A stretch of DNA of 64,000 nucleotides, from positions 4,556,001-4,620,000 of the forward strand of contig JAUEDM010000003.1 of NCBI GenBank assembly GCA_033439685.1, written 5' to 3'. The DNA comes from Apodospora peruviana. Its lineage: Eukaryota; Ascomycota; Sordariomycetes; Sordariales; Lasiosphaeriaceae. A program made the position numbers and the translations under genes. Position 1 is the stretch's first letter, and each line of letters begins with the position of its first letter. The notes beneath the pieces are model-generated. The model saw nothing but the letters and a program-made list of their open reading frames with translations. It had not been told where the DNA came from and ran no database searches. This document shows positions 1-11,323 of the stretch, in pieces.

Positions 1-779
1 CATTGGGCCCTGTTAATTACACTTCCATGGGAGGAGGAAGCCAAGAAAACGACATCAAGAAAACGACATCAAGAAAACGACATCAAGAAAACGACATCCC
101 CGTCATCCCCGCCCGGGCGGCCGACTACCGTATGATCTCTCGACAACCAGACTCATGTTAAACCTACGGATGCGACTCCTTTGCTCCAGTTGGGTGATTT
201 AGGAAGGATTGGTTCAAATGGGAGGTTGTCACTGGACAATAACTCAAGTACGACCCACCCGTAAATGCGGTTCTCGACAGATTCTCCAGTATGATATGGA
301 GAGCGAGGTCTCGGACTTTCCCTCTGCTGTACATTTACACATCCATCCCGCTCTTCCAAGAACTACACCCCACTGTGGTTCGTCAGTTTAGGATATCCAG
401 ACCTGCGGGTGTGCAATATTCTGGCCCGCGTTGCTGGATTGGGTTACCGGTCAGGTCAAGCCCGGGTAAAGTGAAGTGAAATGTAGACCCCGAGGATGTG
501 TTAACCCCCACCCCCTTCCTTATTTCTATGCGCTTGACAGGTGGGCGTCGTGGACATAAATATCGGGGCGGGGAACAGTGACGTGAAGGTAGTCTCAGTC
601 AAGGACATGACCGACCAACCGACCAGCTGCATACTTAGCTAGAGACATATATCCTCCCGTACCGCAAGATTACACAACTTCAGCAGTACGAGACGCGCAT
701 CTGGAACGTGGAAGCAGACTTCACATAAAGATCAACAGTTGAAACCAGTCCCGAGTAAACCCCAGTCACATCCACAAAA
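1..779. other. Intergenic, upstream of the methyltransferase gene
   Basis: I see no convincing coding exon here. It holds a 14-bp tandem repeat near the left edge (43-98) and an AT-rich ATAAATAT stretch near 556 that could be a distal promoter element for the gene starting at 780. Short open frames on both strands have no recognisable motif. Confidence 0.5.
43..98. repeat. 14-bp minisatellite, four perfect copies
   Basis: The unit AAGAAAACGACATC is repeated four times without mismatch (43-56, 57-70, 71-84, 85-98). It is non-coding as far as I can see. Perfect identity means recent slippage expansion. Confidence 0.95.
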
Positions 780-1691
780 ATGCCCTCCTTCTCCTTCTCC
801 GAGTCTCCCTCCCCTGAACCTCAATACGACCAGATCGGCCCAAAATTCAACGTCCTTCAGACCCTTCCCATCTCCGTCATCCAGACGCACAACCTCAGAC
901 GCACCCTTACCCCCCTTCTCCAAGATGGTGGTGGCCGGGTCCTCGACCTGGCCTGCGGAACGGGGATGCACACCACCACCATACTCTCATGCGGCGCCAG
1001 CTACGTTTTAGGGATCGACATCAGCGCCGAAATGATCCGTACCGCAGAAAGAACCCACCACTCCCTTCTGTCCAACACTGAAGAAGGCTTGATTCGTGGC
1101 CCCGTCAAGTTCATGACTGGCGACGCCACCACGCTTGGCCTCATCGCAGACGAGCCCAAAGGATTTGACGTTGTCTTGGGATCGTGGCTGCTCAACTATG
1201 CCTCCACCCCAAAAGAAATGACGAGCATGTTTCAGACCATCGCTGCTAATCTGAAGCCTGGGGGAGTTTTCGTGGGTCTTACCCTCAGGCCGGTATGCCG
1301 AAGTAATATAGAAGCGTACGGGGAGGTGATTAATAAGTATGAGGCGAAAAGGCCGGGAAGGTGGGGCCTGGCGCTGGATTATCATACCCCCATTGTGACG
1401 TCGAGCGAGGATGACGGAGAAGAGACGACGGAGGGGTGGCAGGAGACGTTGACGATGGGGGTCGGCGACAAGATGGTAAAGTTTGAGAATTACCATCTGT
1501 GTAGGGAGGTGTATGAAGAAGCGGCGTTGGCTGGGGACATGAGAGGCAAGTTTGAGTGGAGGAAGGTAGAGGTTCCCCGGGAAGCCATCAGGATCTGGGG
1601 GGAGGAATTTTGGAAGACGTATAAGCTTGAGGGACCCTGGATCGGGCTGATTGTTGTGGGGAAGGATCATGATGATGATATTCTTGATTAA
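780..1691 (+). CDS. Class I SAM-dependent methyltransferase
   Basis: Single-exon gene of 303 codons, starting at an ATG after an A-rich context (CACAAAAATG) and ending in TAA. The protein shows the Rossmann methyltransferase core: motif I VLDLACGTG at residues 54-62 binds the SAM methionine part. An acidic GID follows at 78-80, then GDATTL (motif II region), FDVVLGSWLLNYA and LKPGGVFVG. It would transfer a methyl group from SAM to an unknown, probably small, substrate in the cytoplasm; it has no signal peptide or membrane segment. The length fits stand-alone fungal methyltransferases. The tail ends in an acidic run. It converges with the Zn2Cys6 regulator next door. The substrate cannot be read from the sequence. 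Confidence 0.88.
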   Translation: MPSFSFSESPSPEPQYDQIGPKFNVLQTLPISVIQTHNLRRTLTPLLQDGGGRVLDLACGTGMHTTTILSCGASYVLGIDISAEMIRTAERTHHSLLSNTEEGLIRGPVKFMTGDATTLGLIADEPKGFDVVLGSWLLNYASTPKEMTSMFQTIAANLKPGGVFVGLTLRPVCRSNIEAYGEVINKYEAKRPGRWGLALDYHTPIVTSSEDDGEETTEGWQETLTMGVGDKMVKFENYHLCREVYEEAALAGDMRGKFEWRKVEVPREAIRIWGEEFWKTYKLEGPWIGLIVVGKDHDDDILD

Positions 1692-2197
1692 ACATAAGGG
1701 GGTCGTCTACTCGGATAGTGGCTTTCGTTTTCTCGAATACCTAGTCTTGGCAGTTTTTATTACGTACAACCCTTATTTCAATGGTTTTTGGTGGCGAATC
1801 CGGTTTCATGATACCCGACCAGGCCTCATACCCGACTGAGGTGGTTCAGGTCCGGCTTCCCGGACCGGATCAGGATCTGCGTAAGCTCGGAGTGAGTGGG
1901 GCCTTGTTCGGGGGTCCGGTTCGGCCTCACATCGGACATGTGAATTTTGGTTCGGGCCATTTCAACCAAAGACAAAGAGATGGTGGCCATAATACCACAT
2001 GGCGAGATAACATTAATAGGTATCAAAATACTGACAAATCACTTGTCGTCAGACTACTACATCCCAAGCCAAGCGCTGTGAGCTATCAAAAGCGCTGGAA
2101 CAGCAGCCGTCCGTTCCATCAGCAAAGCTCTTTCCTCATTCTACCGCCCATATTCCGGCTGCGACCTGGACACTTCGTGGAGTCAACAGCCCTGATT
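1692..2197. other. Convergent intergenic region
   Basis: Shared 3' region between the methyltransferase (+) and the transcription factor (-). No coding signal is recognisable, although one plus-strand frame stays open (1781-2296) as a shadow of the regulator's last exon. Confidence 0.5.
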
Positions 2198-5020
2198 CTA
2201 AAAGTAAAACTGTTGCTGCTGTGGTTGTCCAGGAGGAGGGTGGGCGAGGAAGTCGAAGTTCATCGCGTCTACCCCGGTGTTGAACGGATCCGGTGATTCT
2301 AGGTAAGGTAGCCATGTGTTAGCAAAAAGTCCATCGATCTATACATGTGATTTGGAGACCTACCCCAAAAGATAGAATCGTATAGATCCATAGGCGACAT
2401 GTACGCAGCGGGATCAAAATTTGCCAGATCTGGCACACTACCATTTTGCTGTTGCTGTTGCTGCAGCTGTGGCAGATATTGTAAACTCCTTTTTTAGGTA
2501 AAACTCGTTAGCTAAAGAAAGTTCGGAGCATATCAAAAGACCGCAGAAAGTCACTCACCCTACGCCCAATCCGTAATCTGGGAGTGTGGCACCACCATTC
2601 TCGTGTTGTCGCATTTCGGCCATGGCCAAGGCGGCATTCTGATGCGGATCTAGCCCCAGCTGCATCGCTCGAGCCTGGGGGTGGTCTTGGCTATACGACG
2701 CAGCTCCGTTGTTGCCGCCCAGACCAGCCAGCTGGTTGATGTGCAACGGAGTGCGCGTACCGGAAGCCGGGCCCGAGATGCTTCCTTCTCTCTTGACTGC
2801 GGGGCCGACAACAGACCCATGGTCGTAAATATTCTTCAGGGCCGTCAACGCTCTAGATAGAGGACCTGACAATTCGATATCGAGGTCCGACTTCTGTATG
2901 TGGGGCTGAGGAGATGTCTGCTCCTTTGCTGCCGTGGCCGATAACGCCGATATAAGATCGCCCTGTAACTGGCGGACCTCGGGATCCGCCTTGGTTTCCC
3001 CAAGGATGCCGAGAAGCACGGCGGATGAGAGACCGTGATAGGTAAAAGCCCAGGACCTGGTCGGGATGACGGAGAGCTGATGCATTGCTAAAAACATCCG
3101 CACAGTCTCTGTCAGGTTCTCCTTGCACTTGTCCGCAAGAAACTTCTTCTGCGACGCCTCGAGACGGTTGCTACCCCGTAACAGAGCCGGCCGGCAGCAG
3201 ACCGATATGATGAAGGAGGTGTGGAGTCTAATGGCAAAATATTGAAGACGATCAAGTGCGGACTTGCAGTCTTCCTTGTTGCGCAGCTGGATTAAGAGCT
3301 TGTCGCGAATGGCCTCAACCGCGTTGCAGTTGTCCAGGATCTGAAGATAACTGGCGGAGGCGGCAGCGTCGGGGTTTAGTCGCTGCGAGATAATCTGACA
3401 AAGCTGATACATGGCTTCGAGGTAGGCGAATCCTTCGGATTCGGCGGTGGTAGAAAGTGGTATGGGACAGCAGGGAATATTGGTCATGGGTGAACTTTGA
3501 TCTGGTTAGCTGGGTCCCCTGGCGAGAGAGTCTCATGAAGGGTTACGAACCGATCGAAGGATAGAGAAGTGAGCGTGTCGTGCCAAAGACATGTCCACCT
3601 GCAAAAAGGCAGTCAGTTTGATGTTTGGCGCAGACCGAGAAAACTCAGGGAGTAGCTACCATAACTTCCTCCTCGCCATCTCTTTCTTTGCAATATCGGG
3701 GGTCTGACGGCCATCCAAGGGCTGAGCACGATGCAAACCAAGCGACTGGGCAAGTCGACAGGTGAGGCCCAGCAATGCCCATGAAGCTTCGGCCTTCATA
3801 TCATTGAGCAGCACAAAGCTGGTCATGAGCATGGCCTGGATGGAGTCAAGATTAGGCCTGCTCAGAGTTAGCATGTTCTCCTTAGAGTTAGGATGGAACA
3901 AACTTGCCTTAACAGGAAGTTCCCAAGCCTGAGGAAATGGAACGAGATTTGAAGGTATCTTTGAGAGTCTCTCGTTCGGATGTGATAGGGTGAATCATGG
4001 TACTGAGAACCTACGGCGAGAACCGCAAAAAGTATCGCCAGCCAGGATGCAGAGACTGGTTTTGTCGTCTTAGTCGATGCTCTGGCATTCTTGGCACGGT
4101 CCTCCAGATAAACCATCAACCGGGATTCCAGGTCATCGATGTCAATAACGAAGCCCCAGAATGGTTGAGGTATCTCCTTGTAGGTCCGAAAGAGCTTCAT
4201 GACCTCCCGGTCAGAAGGTAGCTCGGTTTGGATGTCATGGGTCAGTCTGTCAAGATGTCGGGAGGACATCAAGGGAAAGGGGGCCGAATTGTCGAGCCCG
4301 AGAAGAGATCGCATATCTTGGCGAATAACGTTGACGTCCTGTGGCTCATTGGCGGCCGTCTGTTCTCTCAGCAAGGCAGGTATGCTGTTCTGACCAACAT
4401 AGCGGGTTATCTCGGCGCCATCGGGTTCTGGGTGGTTTGTCAGTGGGATAAGCTGGTGGAAGACGAAAATTAATACACACCGTAGGCTCTAATCGCCTCG
4501 CGGGCCTCGTTGCTCGTGCTCCTGGACGCTTGCTCGTCTGGTGAGTGCGGGCGCTTCTTGGGCTGGGAGATGTCGTTGCCAATGGAGGCGCTCTTCCCAC
4601 TGCCGGACCGGTTGGGCTTGTATGAGCAGAGCTGGGGATGCTCTCGCTTGACACAATTCTCACACGGGGCCCGGTTATCGCACTTGACTTTTCTCTGACG
4701 ACATGGCCAACAAGCCGTACCTAGAACCAAAAGAAAAAAAAGGTGGTGGTCAATAAAGCAATTATGCCGGGCAGACTTGGCTGGCCTCGAAAGGACCGAG
4801 GCGACGATGCGACTTTTTGGAGAGTCGGAGATATCGCCGAGACGGAGCGGGGTAGCGGACGACGAGAATTGAGAGTTGCAGCGCCGCTAGGTTGGGGACG
4901 GGACAATCACAAATGAGATGGAGACATACCGTATCGCACCTTGCGGTGAGAATGTATGATACGGTTGGCTTCCTCCGGAGTTAGATCCTCGAGGTTAGGG
5001 CTGTCCTGGGTGTCCGACAT
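2198..5020 (-). CDS. Zn2Cys6 fungal transcription factor with MHR domain
   Basis: Eight exons (minus): 5020-4930, 4720-4481, 4427-3908, 3857-3660, 3598-3551, 3494-2559, 2488-2364, 2298-2198. They join in phase to 752 aa. The binuclear zinc cluster is split by intron 1: exon 1 ends in ..KVRYG and exon 2 begins TACWPCRQRKVKC. Cysteines lie at about 34, 37, 44, 50, 53 and 62 with spacing C-x2-C-x6-C-x5-C-x2-C-x8-C. The middle homology region follows (SWLAILFAVLAVGSQYHDS, then LWWTCLWHDTLTSLSFDR across the exon 4-6 junctions). The C-terminus is Q-rich and acidic/aromatic (SPMDLYDSIFWE), like an activation domain. An upstream in-frame ATG at 5092 would add 24 aa. The protein is a nuclear DNA-binding regulator; its target is unknown. 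Confidence 0.88.
3858..3907 (-). other. GC-AG intron of the Zn2Cys6 gene
   Basis: The third intron starts with GCAAGT after AG and ends in GAGCAG, 50 nt long, with a GCTAAC branch-point-like site 9 nt before the acceptor. Removing it joins LRP in phase and restores the typical MHR text. GC donors are a known minor class, and AG|GCAAGT is their usual context. Confidence 0.8.
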
Positions 5021-6677
5021 TGGATGGGGATGGGGCGAAGACTCGACGAGATCCCTCGACCGGGACGAGCTGGCGGGCGATCGCATTCGCATTCGAAGTC
5101 CCTCCCAAGCCTGCCCGGCAGGGTGGATCCTCGGATATTGGTATCAAAGTGTCAATTGGACAATGTCGGGTCGAGGATCGATATGGTACCGCTACCTAGC
5201 AAGTTCGAGACAAATGCGCCTTGGAAACCTTGAAAGGGGGGGGGCTGTTGAGGATTCAATACCGATGCAAATCCGAGGCGATGTCCCCTCTTTGAAGAGA
5301 GAAGCCGAGAAATCTTTGGGTGCGGAGACAGCGCTCGGAATTGGCGGCATTTGTGGCACGCTTCAGGCTGCCAAGCAGCTGCTGACTGAGAGCAACCGGT
5401 GCGGAGGGTGTTATTGCCGGGACCGGTCTGCCATTGGCTGCCGGCGGGGCCATGTTGACTGCGGGCCGAGTCTGTATTTCGTACCACAACGACAAAGTGA
5501 CATCATCCCCGCTGTGCCTTATTCAGGAAAATTATTGATGGATAATAATTGTCCAGGAAGGCAGATTATTTTAACATGCATGTTTGAGGCCAGGAATCAT
5601 TTCAGCGTGTACTGTGTCAGCGCCGGTGTTGTGGGTTGCCAACTTGAATTGAGAGTCCTGTCCCCACTCTTCGGGACTTGATAGCAGCCGAGATGGGTCA
5701 CCAGCAGTGGAACTGCCAGCGGACGCCCAGGTTCAGGGTTCAGTTGTGGGCCGTTTCAAGCTTTTTTCGCCGGGCGGCATAAGAACTCGAAACGGAGGCG
5801 GTCAGGACGTGAGCGTCAGCTGTGCCTGGCGTCATTCCGAGTGGTCTCGTTCTATCGTTTTAGCGTCCGCTTTTTAAGTTCGTCGGGCCGCCGTCAAGCG
5901 GGAAAACTGGACATCCACAAAGGAAGCTTCTTGACTGAGCCAAATTGTAGTTACGTTAGAGCAAACATGATGATGATATCCAACTTCTGAAATTCCTCCA
6001 ACGCGAAAATTTGCGTCTACTGTTCACCACATTTTCATCCCAACTCTGCTTGATCGCGTTGCGAAACCCACAAAATGTTCCCAGCAGGAACAAGACCCCT
6101 GCGAACGTGCGGATCAACTGGATGCACGTCTCTAAAGCCACCAATCCCAAAGCAGCCTCACTCGACGACGACGACGACGACGACGAGGGGAACGCAGAAC
6201 GCGGCAATTGGCCACGAGAGCGACGAGAGCGACGATTTCAGCTGTGGTCGCAAGAGCATCAGGTCGCCAGGTTCTTGCGCGACCCAATTTCTCCCGGCGC
6301 GGAAGTCAGCCGCCAGAAACGTGACCACCATTTTTAATCGATAGACAGCAGTGGAATGCGCAGGAGGTCTTACGGCGAAATCGAGAGAGCTTCGTCTCCA
6401 ATTAACCAATGCCCGCCAACTTTACCTGTCGCTTTCTCGCAAACCCCGAGAGCACCGACTGCTGATGCCACAAGTTTGTACTCTTTCCCTTCTTCCCTCG
6501 AGCCTAGGCCCTCCGCTCCCTGTCCCTTTACCACATTCGCCAATCAATCCAGATACCTTAGCTCTTGCAGAGCACGGCTGCATGGTGAACCAACCCCCGC
6601 GCTCCACTCAAACCCCTGCTGGGCAGTCGCTCACATATTCCCATCCTCAGGCACGACATCTCTAGGCCAGGCATGCA
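5021..6677. other. Divergent promoter region, regulator / RdRP
   Basis: Intergenic between two divergently transcribed genes. It contains a GAC/CGA trinucleotide run (about 6164-6186) and several open frames without motifs (for example plus-strand frames at 4956-5681 and 6011-6337), which I read as chance. Pyrimidine-rich stretches near 6480-6530 could belong to the RdRP 5' leader. Confidence 0.45.
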
Positions 6678-9600
6678 ATGGCTGCATTCGCACGGATAGA
6701 GTCAGCGGCTCCCACTACCCCACGCAAGAAAGACGACACCGTCGTCAAGATCATCCAGCGGTTGAACGATGACTACGGTCTCCAAATCGAGGTCCCGGAC
6801 CATGGCCTCACGCCCAAGAAACGCAAGGAGCTAGCGGAGATTAACGAGGAATACGCGTCCTGGGATCGTATATGCAGGGGCATACAATTCCTACAATACC
6901 AGCCGGGTGGGAGTCTCGAGAGGGCTTTGGAGACCTTCTATGGGGAAGTCAAGGCGGCGAGTCAGCGTTGGGTCAGCCATGATAGAACCATGGACCCTCC
7001 CAAGGCCACAATGGCGTCCCATCGATGGCAAATGGAAACCATCCTTCTAAAGATCTTGGACATGTATAGAGATATGCACACCTCGTCGACGTCGTCGCGA
7101 TCTTTCTCCAGATCTCACAGTGGACCGAGTCCTCGCATCCCCCGCGTAGCAAACCCTTTTTTCAGAACAGCTAATGGCCCGCCTGCTGTTCCTAGCGTCC
7201 CGCCGCGTGCACCGAGCCCTCAGAAGTCGGTCCGACAACAAAAGCGGCCATCGTTAGAGACCGACGACCAGCATGCCAAGCGGATGCGCAGCACGCCGAG
7301 CCCCGCGTCGTCTCGTACCGTGCCAGTGGTCTCTATTCTGGACAGTGTACCAAGCCGTCGGCGAGCGCTTAGTCCGAGCGCGGGTAGGGAGAAGAAAGGC
7401 GGTGCACGTCATAGGATCTTGCCGCAAGAGAGTGCACATCATGGGGTCTCGTCCGAGGATTCTTCTAACAGGAGTAATGTTTCGCTTTCGAGAAGTATCT
7501 TTGACGAATATGTTCTTCCCGACACGCAGACTACCGTGGACGCCTCACAAGAGGGGGAGAAGAAGAAGAAGCGGATGCCACGGCCTGCCATCGAGGAGAT
7601 ACCAAGATCCGAGGACTCATATCCTGTATCCTTGAGGGAGCTCCATGCTCTCCACGAGTCATTCTCTCGCAATGAGCTGCAAGTGCCAGGGCTGCGCAAG
7701 CAGGCCCCTCGGGTCGCCTCAGTATCGCGCCCGAGCCATAGCTCCCCTACTCTTAGCACAGTCTATTCAAGCATCCCCTTCGACGACATTGACATGTTGG
7801 CCTTGGAGCGGGACATGCCAGTCAAACTTGAGGCTCCGGCGGACCCGTCTTCCCTTAAGGCCCGACTCGAGAACATTTGGCGTCAGTAAAAATAACACTC
7901 GCTCCACGATCATTTGGTTTACTGAATCTTATATACTGACTGGCACGCAGCTGTATTTCCGCACTGGCTGCACAACGTCCCTTTCGGTATTGCCTGGGAG
8001 CTTACGCGGATCTGCCTCCACTGCAATGTCGACCTTAATCACAAAGATCTGCACTATGACCCTGCGTGGGCCACCCAAAGAATGATGGAGATATGGAAGA
8101 GCCTCCGCGAACATGATCTCTTTCGTGGAAAGCCGTTCCCCGAAAAACCCTCAGCCGAGGCCTTTGCCGCCGCTGCCTTGGGCACTTTCGAGAGTAAAGG
8201 CAACGCTATTGTCTTGTCTGCCACCTTGGACTTCAATCCAGAAAAGACTGGTCCTCTCTTTCTGGTAGATTTAAAGCCCCTCAAACTCGACCAGGGGTGT
8301 CGGTTGACACGGCGATTTGGTCCTGATCGGTTCTTCGAAATACTAATACCGTCACCAACTGCGCAAAGCGCGCCAGCCATCGTCAAGGAAGGAGGTTCTG
8401 AGCAGGTAATTAGGTGGCTGACCCAAGCACCACATTCACTTGTCGGACGGAAGTGGCAGGCGTTTTATACCAAAGATGCTGGCTACAGAAAACCCGCCAA
8501 AGAATTCCGTCTCGGGCCAGACGCCAAGCCGGTGTTCAAAGACCGGGTTCATTTCTTTGCCGAAGGCGGGCACAACTTTCTTCCGGCTGTGAACCGAGCA
8601 GTTGTCCCTGCAGACGAACCAGCTAATCAACGATCCGAATTCAAGGTTAGCCAGATGCTTAACTGGCTTCTGGAGATTGAGAAGAACGAAGAACAGCCCC
8701 ACCTTAAACTGTTCTCACGCATACAGCTTGGTCTTTCTAAAACGTTTCCTAGCGTTGTTTTCGAGCCTGGGCAGATCATAAATCAACCTGATGATATCAA
8801 GTCACCTATCGGCAAAGTGATGAATGATGGAATAGGGCGCATGTCTCGCAATGTTGCAAGGAAGATTCGCGATGTTCTTGGTATTTCTGACATTCCGTCT
8901 GCCGTCCAGGGACGACTGGGCCCTGCCAAAGGTATGTGGCTGATGGACGTCCGCGATACTGGCGATGAGGACTGGATTGAAACATACCCATCTCAGCGGA
9001 AATGGAATTGCGACTGTCTCGATGTCCACCAAAGAACTCTTGAAGTTCGAAGTGTTGCTTCTGAATTGAAGTCCGCTGGCCTCAACCTTCAGTTTTTGCC
9101 CGTATTTGAGGATAGAGCCAAGGATAAGGCTCAGATGCGCCAGGCGATCGCTACCAGGCTAACCAACGACCTTCAGCGCCAGTTTGACGGCCAGAAAGAG
9201 GCTTTTAAGCGGCCGATACAGTTCCGGCAGTGGATGATCGAAAACTTCAACAGTCGATCAGACCGCGTCAACCGTGGCCACGTCCCGTTCCTAGCAGGGC
9301 TCCCTGAAAACAAAGGCGAAATCATGAACTTCCTGCTGAACAGTGGTTTCGACCCGAAGAAGCAGAAATATCTTCAAGAATCAGCATGGGAGCTGCAGAA
9401 GCAGAAGTGCGATATCCTAAAGACAAAACTCAACATTAAGGTCGGCCGGTCTGCGTATATCTACATGGTAATCGACTTTTGGGGTGTCCTGGAAGAGAAC
9501 GAGGTCCATATCGGCTTTTCGAACAAGTTCCGAGACGAAATGGATGGTTCGTCCTATACCCTAGTAGCTGACTGTGACGTTCTTGTTGCGCGCTCCCCAG

Positions 9601-10958
9601 CCCACTTCGTCAGCGACGTTCAGAAAGTCAGGGCAGTCTTCAAAAGCGAGCTGCACGCTTTGAAAGATGTGATTGTCTTCTCCGCGAAGGGCAACATTCC
9701 GCTTGCCGACAAGCTCTCCGGTGGCGACTATGACGGAGATATAGCTTGGGTCTGCTGGGACCCGGACATCGTCGACAGCTTTGTCAACGCCGATGTCCCG
9801 GAACAACCGGATCTTTCTCGGTACATGCGCAAAGACAAGACCACTTTCGGAGAGCTTGTCCAAAACCAAAGTCAAAGTCAAATAGGCCCATTTAAATCTT
9901 GTAGTCAGGCCAGGGACAAGGCGGTCTACGAGATGATTGGTAAGAGCTTCCAGTTTGCAATGCAGCCTAACTTGTTGGGTATCTGCACGAATTTCAAGGA
10001 GCGTCTTTGTTATCACAATAACAGTGTGAGCAATCGCGCGGCGGTGATCTTGAGTACGCTGGTCGGAAATTTGGTGGACCAGAGCAAGCAGGGCATCATC
10101 TTTAACGAAGAGAGCTGGAATGAACTACGCAAGATCGAGCTTAGGGTCGCAGCTAAGCAATTCGTGGACGACCCGGCATACAAAAGCGACGTCTGGACCG
10201 GCCAAGAACAGCCACGGCACATCATCGACTACCTCAAGTTCTGCGTCGCGAAGCCTGCCATCGACCGCGAGCTTCAAGCTTTCCACGAAGCCATGAACTC
10301 CAAGTCGAGCCAGAAGGACGACGCAGACGCCGCCCATTATTGGGACCCCGACCTGGCGAGCTACTACGAAAATTTCTACAATGTCGCGGAAACGTCCAAA
10401 TCCACGAAAGGCCTTCTTAACTGCCTCAAGAACAAGATCGGCGAAGTCGACCGCCTGTGGAAGACGGCCATGGGCAGCAAGAACGACACCCAGTACCCGG
10501 CCAAGGTTATCCAGGTCTACGAACACTGGCGGGCCATAACGCCTCGCGACATCATCAAGAACGGCACCAAGGTGGACTCTAGGATGGTCCAGTTGCTCGA
10601 GCAGGCGCACCTACCCGATCCCGAGCTGAGCACCTGGGCTCTTTTGAAAGCCAGCACTGCTTTCAAGATGTATTACAACAACAACTACAGGTTCGTTTGG
10701 CAGATGGCCGGCCGGCAGCTGGCCTTCATCAAGGCGCTGATGGTCAGCCGTGGGGATGACGTGCCGGCGTTGTCGACGGCGCTCATGTATGCGGGCATGG
10801 CGCCCGACCGGAAATTCGTCAAGCAGTACACCGCTAGACTTGACGGCGATGGATCGCAGTATCCTGATCCTGAAGATGCTGCTGCCGAGTTTGGACTTAC
10901 TCCTGACGGGGACGGCGACGGCGCTGGTGGAAACTTTGGAGGGTATGGCGATTACTAG
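6678..10958 (+). CDS. qde-1: QDE-1-type RNA-dependent RNA polymerase
   Basis: Two exons, 6678-7881 and 7951-10958, joined in phase across a 69-nt intron (donor GTCAGT, branch CTGAC, acceptor GCAG) to 1403 aa. The junction reads ..NIWPVFPHWLHNVPF. The catalytic signature DYDGD is intact (LSGGDYDGDIAWVCWD; Asp994, 996, 998). This is the double-psi beta-barrel active site of cellular RdRPs. Neurospora QDE-1 is almost the same length with its triad at nearly the same place, so orthology is likely. The N-terminal 300 residues are Ser/Pro/Arg-rich and low-complexity, as in the family. Role by family knowledge: makes dsRNA from aberrant or repeat transcripts to feed Dicer in quelling. SAD-1-type paralogy is the alternative. 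Confidence 0.92.
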
Positions 10959-11323
10959 GTTTCAACGTCATTGGAAGGGACCACCGGCAACCAGCCGCCA
11001 TCTCTATCACCACCATCATCATCGTCAGCATCTTTGGTAGGCTGGGCTGGCCTGAGGAGACTTTTTGGAGGCACTGGAAGGGGTGGTTGTGATTCCGGGT
11101 ATGGATCTGGTTCTAGCCCGGGAAGTTCTGCGCCTTCGAGTTCGCGTGCTAGTTCTGGGTAATAGATTTTTATCTTGATTTTCTCCCCGACCTGCTTCTC
11201 TTTCTGCACTTTCGACATCGTCTTCGACGCCTTCTTTCTTATATTTCCACCCCTTGAGCGGCCCATTCTGGCCACAGACTGAGTTGCTAGAGATGTTGAT
11301 GGGGTTCGACGGCAGCGAGGCAC
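10955..11323 (-). CDS. Doubtful small ORF overlapping the RdRP 3' end
   Basis: A minus-strand frame whose 3' end overlaps the RdRP stop codon. The part from about 11218 downward reads like plausible protein: a Lys-rich start (MSKVQKEKQVGEKIKIKIYY), then a Pro-rich and an Asp-rich tail. A second, different minus-strand frame is open over 11025-11537, so an intron or frame change could join them. No domain is recognisable. It may be only antisense to the RdRP trailer. Confidence 0.2.
   Translation of the reverse strand: MPRCRRTPSTSLATQSVARMGRSRGGNIRKKASKTMSKVQKEKQVGEKIKIKIYYPELARELEGAELPGLEPDPYPESQPPLPVPPKSLLRPAQPTKDADDDDGGDRDGGWLPVVPSNDVET

Noticed and set aside
4428..4480. A 26-nt intron in the Zn2Cys6 gene ending at CCACCAG
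   Set aside because: Too short for a spliceosomal intron; the 53-nt version with ACTGAC branch site and CCCAG acceptor keeps the phase.
4956..5681. 241-codon plus-strand frame upstream of the regulator
   Set aside because: Overlaps exon 1 of the Zn2Cys6 gene antisense and shows no domain; composition artefact.
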